DNA from: Bacteroidota bacterium
GTDB lineage: Bacteria > Bacteroidota > Ignavibacteria > Palsa-1295
Reading direction: 5' to 3'
DNA: 5,067 nucleotides
NCBI GenBank assembly: GCA_025363505.1
Contig: JANYDV010000084.1
Location: forward strand, 1 to 5,067
The number at the start of each line of letters is the position of its first letter. Positions within the stretch are counted from its first letter, which is position 1. A program made the position numbers and the translations under genes. Positions 1 through 4,031 of the stretch are shown here, piece by piece. The notes below the pieces were generated by a model. It made no database searches. It saw only the letters and a list, made by a program, of their open reading frames with translations, and was not told the origin of the DNA.

Positions 1-1305
1 GGAGGTGGCAAAGGTGTGTCAGGTATTACCAACACCGGTGACGGAGTTTATGGCTTCGCCGGTACTACGGGCGTCGGTGTCCATGGCATAGTTGGTTCAA
101 CTTCAGTCACCGCTCGCGCCGGCTATTTCGAAAATTCTTCAAGCACTACTGCAAATGTACTCGAAGCAAAATGTATCGGCACAGGTATTGCCGGATATTT
201 CCAAGTAAATAATGCCTCAAGCACCACTGCGGCATCGTGGTCAACAAACAATGGCGGTTCATCAAGTGTTGGTTGTTATGGCAATAACAATGGCACAGGG
301 AAAGCGGCATTTTTTGAAGTTGTCAATGGAAATAGTAGCTCGATTGCTGTGCAGGCAAGCACACAGGGCAAAGGTATTGCATTATATGTAGCAAATTATA
401 ATGCTGCAAACTCTTCCGACAATCTATTTTCGAATACTATTGGTACAGGGCGCGCAGGAAATTTTCAAATAGCAAATGCCGGGAGTACTGCAACCTCATT
501 AGAATCAACGACCAATGGCACTTCAAATTCGAGTCATGCTATCGTTGGAATCCACAGCGCAACTTCAGGTACAGGAGCAGGAGTAAGAGGTGAGACCAAC
601 TCAACTACCGGCTCTTCTTTTGCTGTACATGGTATTTGCAATGCAACCGCTGGTGGTGCCACATCTTGTGGTGTACGTGGTGAAAATGCCAGTACGACCG
701 GTAATGGTATCGGCGTATGGGGTTCACAAGACGGGACCGGATGGGGTATGTACGGAACGGTTACCGGAAATGGCAAAGGGGTATATGGGTATTGTGCCGG
801 AACTACAAACGGGACTGGAGTCTATGCTCAAGCACCCGTGGGTTCGTGGGCACTCTATTCAAACGGTAAGTTTGAAGTGTCAATTGATAATGCTGTCAAA
901 CCTTCGACCAATACTTGGACTATTGCATCAGACGCACGTTTGAAGACAAACATTCGTCCGTTCACTGATGGTCTTGATGTCCTTACACAGATCAGACCTG
1001 TACGCTATTACTATAATGGCTTAGCAGGTACACCGACCGAAAACGAGAACATCGGTATTATTGCGCAAGAGATGCAAAAGATCGCACCATACACTGTTGG
1101 TACCAGCAATGTAAAACTTCATCCTGAAGACACACAACAGACTGAGATCTTGAACTATAACTCTCACGCTATCACCTATGTCACAATCAATGCTGTAAAA
1201 GAACTCAACGAACGAGTTAAAATGCTCGAAGCAAAACTATTGCAGATGGAGCAAATCTTGCAACAACGAGGATTTGATACGAATCCGAATGTCGTGATTA
1301 AGTAA
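1..1305 (+). CDS. Repeat-rich fibre-like surface protein with C-terminal S74 chaperone domain (5' partial)
   Basis: The reading frame is open from the first base, so the true start lies upstream; the GTG at 16 is only an internal Val codon. The 434 visible residues fall into three parts. The first (about 1-305) is Gly/Ser/Thr/Asn-rich and made of two kinds of short repeat (see the repeat entries). The second (about 307-410) matches the Peptidase_S74 intramolecular chaperone: it begins with SDARLKTNI and continues with IRPVRYYYNG and NIGIIAQEMQ. In this family the domain drives trimer folding of a fibre and then cuts itself off at the Ser of the SD motif; that Ser (codon 928-930) and the downstream Lys (943-945) are both present. 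The third part (NAVKELNERVKMLEAKL and onward) is a short coiled coil, usual at the end of S74 proteins. Related proteins occur both as phage tail spikes and as bacterial surface proteins; no phage genes are visible here, so a cell-surface fibre is favoured. The C-terminus shows no obvious sorting domain. Confidence 0.88.
   Translation, partial: GGGKGVSGITNTGDGVYGFAGTTGVGVHGIVGSTSVTARAGYFENSSSTTANVLEAKCIGTGIAGYFQVNNASSTTAASWSTNNGGSSSVGCYGNNNGTGKAAFFEVVNGNSSSIAVQASTQGKGIALYVANYNAANSSDNLFSNTIGTGRAGNFQIANAGSTATSLESTTNGTSNSSHAIVGIHSATSGTGAGVRGETNSTTGSSFAVHGICNATAGGATSCGVRGENASTTGNGIGVWGSQDGTGWGMYGTVTGNGKGVYGYCAGTTNGTGVYAQAPVGSWALYSNGKFEVSIDNAVKPSTNTWTIASDARLKTNIRPFTDGLDVLTQIRPVRYYYNGLAGTPTENENIGIIAQEMQKIAPYTVGTSNVKLHPEDTQQTEILNYNSHAITYVTINAVKELNERVKMLEAKLLQMEQILQQRGFDTNPNVVIK
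118..528 (+). repeat. Type A protein repeats, about 25 residues (AGYF-N-SST-GTG)
   Basis: Within the S74 protein, a degenerate unit starting A-G/A/L-Y/F/N-F/V and ending near G-T/K-G recurs with starts at 118 (AGYFENSS), 190 (AGYFQVNN), 304 (AAFFEVVN), 379 (ALYVANYN) and 454 (AGNFQIAN). The spacings are 24, 38, 25 and 25 codons, so the second unit carries about 13 extra residues. The DNA itself has diverged between units, which suggests old duplication kept by protein-level selection. A stacked beta-strand or beta-helical fibre shaft is the likely fold (inference). Confidence 0.7.
580..831 (+). repeat. Type B protein repeats, 11-14 residues (GVxG motif)
   Basis: Short units built around G-V/M-aromatic or Arg-G occur at 580 (GVRG), 670 (GVRG), 712 (GVWG), 745 (GMYG), 778 (GVYG) and 817 (GVYA). 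The last four are separated by 11, 11 and 13 codons. The same motif type is present at the start of the window (GVSG, GVYG, GVHG within 1-100), so the shaft has a B-A-B order. These Gly-rich turns resemble the narrow shaft just before the S74 domain in tail-fibre-like proteins. Confidence 0.6.
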
Positions 1306-1341
1306 GAACATTTTTCTACCTCGGAGCGAGTTCAACTATGG

Positions 1342-1375
1342 GCGAGCGAATCAAAACAGATTCGCTCGCTTTTTT
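1342..1375 (+). terminator. Intrinsic terminator after the S74 fibre gene
   Basis: A perfect 11-bp stem (1342-1352 pairing with 1359-1369, GCGAGCGAATC against its complement) closes a 6-base loop and is followed directly by six Ts (1370-1375). It sits 37 bases after the stop codon at 1303-1305. The stem is GC-rich at the base and has a proper U-tract only on the + strand, so it should end the fibre transcript and insulate the sigma-factor gene. A second GAGCGAG copy at 1324-1330 could pair with the same 3' arm but would make a weaker structure. Confidence 0.9.
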
Positions 1376-1379
1376 AATG

Positions 1380-1407
1380 TTGACATTGTTTTAAAGTGGT
1401 CTATCAC
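1380..1407 (+). promoter_or_regulatory. Possible promoter for the sigma/anti-sigma pair
   Basis: TTGACA at 1380-1385 is a full match to the general bacterial -35 box. Sixteen bases on is TATCAC (1402-1407), a 4 of 6 match to a -10 box. The position directly after the terminator and about 90 bases before the ATG fits a promoter for the next gene. The -10 is poor, and Bacteroidota primary sigma factors prefer TTTG/TAnnTTTG, which I do not find in this gap. An autoregulated ECF promoter elsewhere in 1376-1495 cannot be excluded. Confidence 0.3.
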
Positions 1408-1414
1408 AATGATA
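1402..1414 (+). repeat. Small inverted repeat TATCA-CAA-TGATA
   Basis: A 5-base inverted repeat with a 3-base spacer lies in the leader of the sigma-factor gene and overlaps the candidate -10 box. It could be an operator half-site pair, but arms this short in AT-rich intergenic DNA occur readily by chance. Confidence 0.25.
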
Positions 1415-1495
1415 ATAAAACACTTACAAGCGCACCGGGACTTATTCTTTATTTCAGTGAAACAGCCTATCCCTTAAAGTGTTATTCACATAGCG

Positions 1496-2083
1496 ATGAA
1501 GTATGAATTAAAGCCACTTAGCGACCTTGAGCTCAGCGCCTTGTTAAAAGGCGAGGGTACATCTCGTGATGCGGCTTTTACTGAATTGTATAATCGCTAT
1601 TCTTCAAGAGTATTTCTCTATTGTCGTCGCATTCTTGGCGACCAAGAACAAGCCAATGACATTTTTCAGGAAACATTCATCCGTTTCTTGAAGGCAGCAT
1701 CAGGCGAAGCAAATATGACCAATGTTCCGGCATATCTCCTTCGTATCGCGAGAAATCTCTCGCTCAATGCGCGTCGCAACCAGAAGATGACGACGCCGAT
1801 CGAACATTTTGAATTCCCGGTCGAAGACCGTTCCGTTGAGTCTGCCGAACTGGCATCGCTCATCGCTATGGCACTTGACCTCTTACCCGAAGATCAGCGT
1901 GAAGCACTTTCGCTGCAAACTTACGGGGGTTTATCTTATGATGAAATTGCTGAAATGATGGAAGTCCCCGTTACATCGGTACGAAATTGGATCGCACGCG
2001 GAAAAAGCCGTATGCGCGAAATCTTGACACCCTATCTTGCTGATGAAGTAGCAACTCCGTCACGGAAAAAAATAACAAAATGA
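1496..2083 (+). CDS. ECF-type RNA polymerase sigma factor
   Basis: This 195-residue protein has the two-domain layout and usual length of extracytoplasmic-function sigma-70 factors. Region 2 spans about residues 27-95: FTELYNRYSSRVFLYCRRIL, then the core-binding and -10-recognition stretch with DIFQETFIRFLKA, then YLLRIARNLSLNARR. A linker (about 96-120) leads into region 4 (about 122-178), with LPEDQREALSLQTYGGLSYD, then EIAEMMEVPVTSVRNWIARG as the helix-turn-helix that reads the -35 element, then RMREIL. ATG 1496 is chosen because an in-frame stop at 1475-1477 leaves no other standard start codon upstream; no convincing Shine-Dalgarno precedes it. The stop overlaps the next start as ATGA, so the downstream membrane protein is co-transcribed and probably translationally coupled, the normal arrangement for an ECF factor and its anti-sigma. 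The ECF subgroup and target promoters cannot be assigned from this window. Confidence 0.93.
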   Translation: MKYELKPLSDLELSALLKGEGTSRDAAFTELYNRYSSRVFLYCRRILGDQEQANDIFQETFIRFLKAASGEANMTNVPAYLLRIARNLSLNARRNQKMTTPIEHFEFPVEDRSVESAELASLIAMALDLLPEDQREALSLQTYGGLSYDEIAEMMEVPVTSVRNWIARGKSRMREILTPYLADEVATPSRKKITK

Positions 2084-3564
2084 ACAATTCACTATCACAC
2101 TCTGATCTGATCTATCTCTTCGTCGATGGCGAAGCGTCTCCTGCCGAGCGCTCCAAGCTCTATGAGGCGCTCTCGAACAACCCTACCCTTCAGGCAGAGT
2201 TCGAAGATGCAATGCGTCTCAAAGCCGCAATCGAAAAAGAAGTTCAGACCGCTGTGCCCCCTATCGCACTCACCGAAGAGTTATTTCTTAAAGCCGGCAT
2301 TGCCATACCACTTGCGGCAACCACCGCCGTTGCGCCTGCGATCCCGGCAATCAGCAATATCAGCACCTGGCTACCGATGCTCAAGACGTTCGTCATTCCG
2401 GCACTTGCGGTGACCGGTATCGTAACCGTTGGAGTGATTAAGCTCACTGAGAGCAATGAACTTGCTACACCGCCACAAGCTACCATCCGTAACGTTGAGC
2501 AACTACCACAACATCAATTAACCCTGTCCGATCAGGCAACTCCTGTCGAAATGCCAAGTGCTACGCTAGCTCAAGCTGAGCCAACCAAGCAAACAAACAA
2601 TAAAGATATTGCTTCAAGCGTAAAACATAATTCTTTCTCGAAAAGTAATACTACTCTTACAAACCAAAGCTCATCAACTCCGACCAATCATTCGACTATT
2701 AATGCCGATAAGGATATAGCCGTTGTCAAGTCAAAGCAACTGAACAATAGTCATTCTCAGAATAGACAAGTTCTTGAAAACAAAGAACAGAATACTACTA
2801 AAGTATCAGTGTCAAATGACGTGGATGCAACAATCATAAACAAGAATACTCTCGCACTCAAATCGTCTGGTCAATCTCCAATCAATAACAACAAAGATCA
2901 AGCAACATCGAACGACGCAGCGCTAATAACGAAGTCGATCGAAGAGGAGCCAATGATCATTCCGACAACAGCAGTACACCCATCGAACGACAGGACATCA
3001 ACCAATATTGTGACGTCTTCGCCATCAAATATGATTCGATTACAGCCTTCAGATCGTATTTCTGATTTTGGCACCGAAACAGGGAGCAGAATTTCATTCA
3101 GCATCGAACGCACAGTTGCCCCACTATTTTTACAAACTCGCAAAGGGAATGTGCCCGAGCTAAGCACTGCCTTCAATAATACAACGCTCGGAGTGTGGTA
3201 TGAAGTATCTGCACATTCAGAAGTTGGCGCAATTGGTGGGCAAGAGAGCTTTCCATTCTTTCTTGTTGCAAGCAATGGCAATTTATCACCCGAAGGAGCC
3301 TTGATCTGGGCAGGTCTGTCCTATCGGGCAAATTCATCACCGATCGAAATGATCGGAGGTATCCGAGTAACCGGACGAGCCGTCGCAGGATACTCGCAAA
3401 TCGGACCGCTGACAAAACTTTCGCTTGGGCTTGAATATGATCCGATCTATCATCTGAGCATTACCGCAGGACCGGAGCTTACAGGCGTGATTTATCAAAC
3501 ACAGGGCAGTACCAATTTCGCTGAAAAAATAGCATTCTCGATCGGCACGCACTTTGCTTTTTAA
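2080..3564 (+). CDS. Putative dual membrane-spanning anti-sigma factor with C-terminal outer-membrane barrel-like domain
   Basis: This 494-residue protein starts inside the sigma-factor stop codon (ATGA, 2080-2083). Residues 1-60 look like the cytoplasmic arm of an anti-sigma factor (IYLFVDGEASPAERSKLYEA, then LQAEFEDAMRLKAAIEKEV). The protein contains no cysteine, so it cannot carry the HxxxCxxC zinc motif common in ECF anti-sigmas. A hydrophobic stretch at 98-121 (WLPMLKTFVIPALAVTGIVT onward) is the probable inner-membrane helix, preceded by an Ala/Pro-rich hydrophobic segment at 72-94. Residues 122-335 are a polar, Asn/Ser/Thr/Lys-rich, probably disordered linker. Residues 336-494 give about eight alternating amphipathic beta-strands separated by turns and end in HFAF, a terminal aromatic typical of outer-membrane barrels. 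The architecture resembles the Dma proteins known from Bacteroides. The anti-sigma role rests on gene context plus the N-terminal pattern. The barrel is inferred from strand pattern; a periplasmic beta-domain is the main alternative. Confidence 0.72.
   Translation: MNNSLSHSDLIYLFVDGEASPAERSKLYEALSNNPTLQAEFEDAMRLKAAIEKEVQTAVPPIALTEELFLKAGIAIPLAATTAVAPAIPAISNISTWLPMLKTFVIPALAVTGIVTVGVIKLTESNELATPPQATIRNVEQLPQHQLTLSDQATPVEMPSATLAQAEPTKQTNNKDIASSVKHNSFSKSNTTLTNQSSSTPTNHSTINADKDIAVVKSKQLNNSHSQNRQVLENKEQNTTKVSVSNDVDATIINKNTLALKSSGQSPINNNKDQATSNDAALITKSIEEEPMIIPTTAVHPSNDRTSTNIVTSSPSNMIRLQPSDRISDFGTETGSRISFSIERTVAPLFLQTRKGNVPELSTAFNNTTLGVWYEVSAHSEVGAIGGQESFPFFLVASNGNLSPEGALIWAGLSYRANSSPIEMIGGIRVTGRAVAGYSQIGPLTKLSLGLEYDPIYHLSITAGPELTGVIYQTQGSTNFAEKIAFSIGTHFAF
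2443..3084 (+). other. Low-complexity polar linker of the anti-sigma protein
   Basis: Codons 122-335 of the anti-sigma protein encode an N/S/T/Q/K/D-rich stretch without hydrophobic segments, cysteines or clear repeats. The DNA here is visibly more A-rich than the two flanking domains. Between an inner-membrane helix and an outer-membrane barrel, a disordered segment of about 214 residues is more than long enough to cross the periplasm. It may also be where regulated proteolysis acts, but no protease site can be read from sequence. Confidence 0.6.
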
Positions 3565-3622
3565 TAAAAGTTTTATCCCCTGAATGATGTATAGTAACGA
3601 ATAATTTATTTACGTATTTATC

Positions 3623-3627
3623 AAGGA
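3623..3627 (+). promoter_or_regulatory. Ribosome binding site of the His-rich lipoprotein gene
   Basis: AAGGA lies 5 bases before the ATG at 3633. It is the clearest Shine-Dalgarno sequence in the window; the sigma factor has none that convinces, and the anti-sigma relies on coupling. It supports this small frame as a real gene and fixes its start. Confidence 0.6.
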
Positions 3628-3632
3628 CACGA

Positions 3633-3935
3633 ATGAAAAAATCAACTCTGTATCCCCTCTTAGTCGTCGTCGCTTTTGTGATGGCTTCTTGTACCGGCGA
3701 TCTTTCCGGCCTTCTGAGCAATGGCAGTAGTTCGGGCGGTGGTAGCAACCCAACCGATACGACTCGTAATCCGAATGATAGCGGCAATTGCCACCGTGGT
3801 GATTCAACACACATCGGCGATCATCGTGGCGGACCACATGACGGACATCATGGTCATGGCAGACCGAATGACAATGACGCTGATGATTCGACAGGCACAC
3901 CTGTCGATACCGCAACGATCATTCGTCATCGTTAA
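3633..3935 (+). CDS. Small His/Asp-rich lipoprotein of unknown function
   Basis: The protein is 100 residues long. It begins with a lipoprotein signal peptide: MKK, a hydrophobic run (LYPLLVVVAFVM) and the lipobox MASC with Cys20 as the lipidated residue. The mature part, about 81 residues, is low in complexity: a Ser/Gly spacer (31-39), a Pro/Asp/Asn/Thr stretch, and then a histidine-rich segment at 54-75 with seven His among Asp and Gly (HDGHHGHG), followed by NDNDADD. It also has a second Cys (53). Such His/Asp clusters often bind Zn, Ni, Cu or Co in periplasmic or surface proteins, but no known family is recognised. It follows the anti-sigma gene by 68 bases without a convincing terminator in between, so it may be on the same transcript. 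The signal peptide plus the Shine-Dalgarno argue that the frame is real; overlapping frames on both strands lack such signals. Confidence 0.75.
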   Translation: MKKSTLYPLLVVVAFVMASCTGDLSGLLSNGSSSGGGSNPTDTTRNPNDSGNCHRGDSTHIGDHRGGPHDGHHGHGRPNDNDADDSTGTPVDTATIIRHR

Positions 3936-3938
3936 TTG

Positions 3939-3946
3939 TATCTTTG
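3939..3946 (+). promoter_or_regulatory. TATCTTTG box, possible Bacteroidota-type -7 element
   Basis: TATCTTTG fits the TAnnTTTG consensus of the -7 element used by Bacteroidota primary sigma factors, and it is the only perfect match I find in the intergenic gaps. A start about 6 bases downstream would place the long hairpin at the very 5' end of the mRNA for the propeller lipoprotein. No TTTG -33 element is seen at the expected distance upstream, and it begins only 4 bases after the previous stop codon, so it is a candidate only. Confidence 0.3.
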
Positions 3947-3952
3947 TAATCG

Positions 3953-3996
3953 CAAACGGTCACCCGAAAGGCATCTGCCGTTTGGGTGACCGTTTG
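3953..3996 (+). other. Long near-perfect RNA hairpin between the two lipoprotein genes
   Basis: Arms 3953-3972 and 3977-3996 pair over 20 positions with one A/G mismatch (3969-3980) and one G-U pair (3966-3983), closed by the loop ATCT. The outer 13 bp (CAAACGGTCACCC with its complement) are perfect. No T-run follows on either strand, so it is not a standard intrinsic terminator. It might be a processing or stability hairpin, a partial attenuator, or a protein-binding site. The 7-mer CCGTTTG occurs twice (3978-3984 and 3990-3996), so the left arm could pair with either copy. Confidence 0.75.
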
Positions 3997-4011
3997 ATTA
4001 GTGATCGTAGC

Positions 4012-4031
4012 AGGAATCCGTGAATACTATG
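4012..4031 (+). promoter_or_regulatory. Start region of the propeller lipoprotein: AGGA with GTG or ATG start
   Basis: AGGA at 4012-4015 is 13 bases before the ATG at 4029 but 4 bases before an in-frame GTG at 4020. The GTG start would add only three residues (V-N-T) before MKKILPLF. The ATG gives the canonical lipoprotein signal peptide and is used here. Spacing is too long for the ATG and short for the GTG, so the start stays open; the mature protein is the same either way. Confidence 0.4.

Noticed and set aside
534..776. Minus-strand open frame across the S74 fibre repeats
   Set aside because: It is antisense to a well-supported domain protein; its Pro/Val-rich product mirrors the Gly/Thr repeats on the other strand and has no domain or start signals.
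590..943. 117-codon + strand frame in another phase inside the fibre gene
   Set aside because: It overlaps the real frame entirely, shows no ribosome site or domain, and its composition simply reflects the out-of-phase Gly-rich repeats.
2898..3281. 127-codon minus-strand frame within the anti-sigma gene
   Set aside because: The opposing + frame has a continuous domain structure and a coupled start; the reverse product has no recognisable motif.
3564..3576. AT-only palindrome (ATAAAA-G-TTTTAT) at the anti-sigma stop codon as a terminator
   Set aside because: The stem has no GC pair, the loop is a single base and no T-tract follows, so it should not terminate transcription.
3590..3595. TATAGT as a -10 box for the small lipoprotein gene
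   Set aside because: There is no acceptable -35 or -33 partner at a usable distance, and such hexamers are common in this AT-rich gap.
3610..3915. Minus-strand His/Arg/Tyr-rich frame opposite the small lipoprotein
   Set aside because: Its odd composition is the complement of the Asp/His/Gly codons of the + strand gene, which has a signal peptide, lipobox and Shine-Dalgarno; the reverse frame has none.
3953..3996. Reading the long hairpin as a CRISPR repeat, attachment site or IS end
   Set aside because: There is one copy only, with no spacer series, integrase, transposase or target duplication in the window.
3721..4023. 100-codon + strand frame overlapping the small lipoprotein and reaching the next gene
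   Set aside because: It runs out of phase through the lipoprotein gene and through the hairpin, with a Met/Ile/Val-rich product that is a frame shadow; no start signal supports it.
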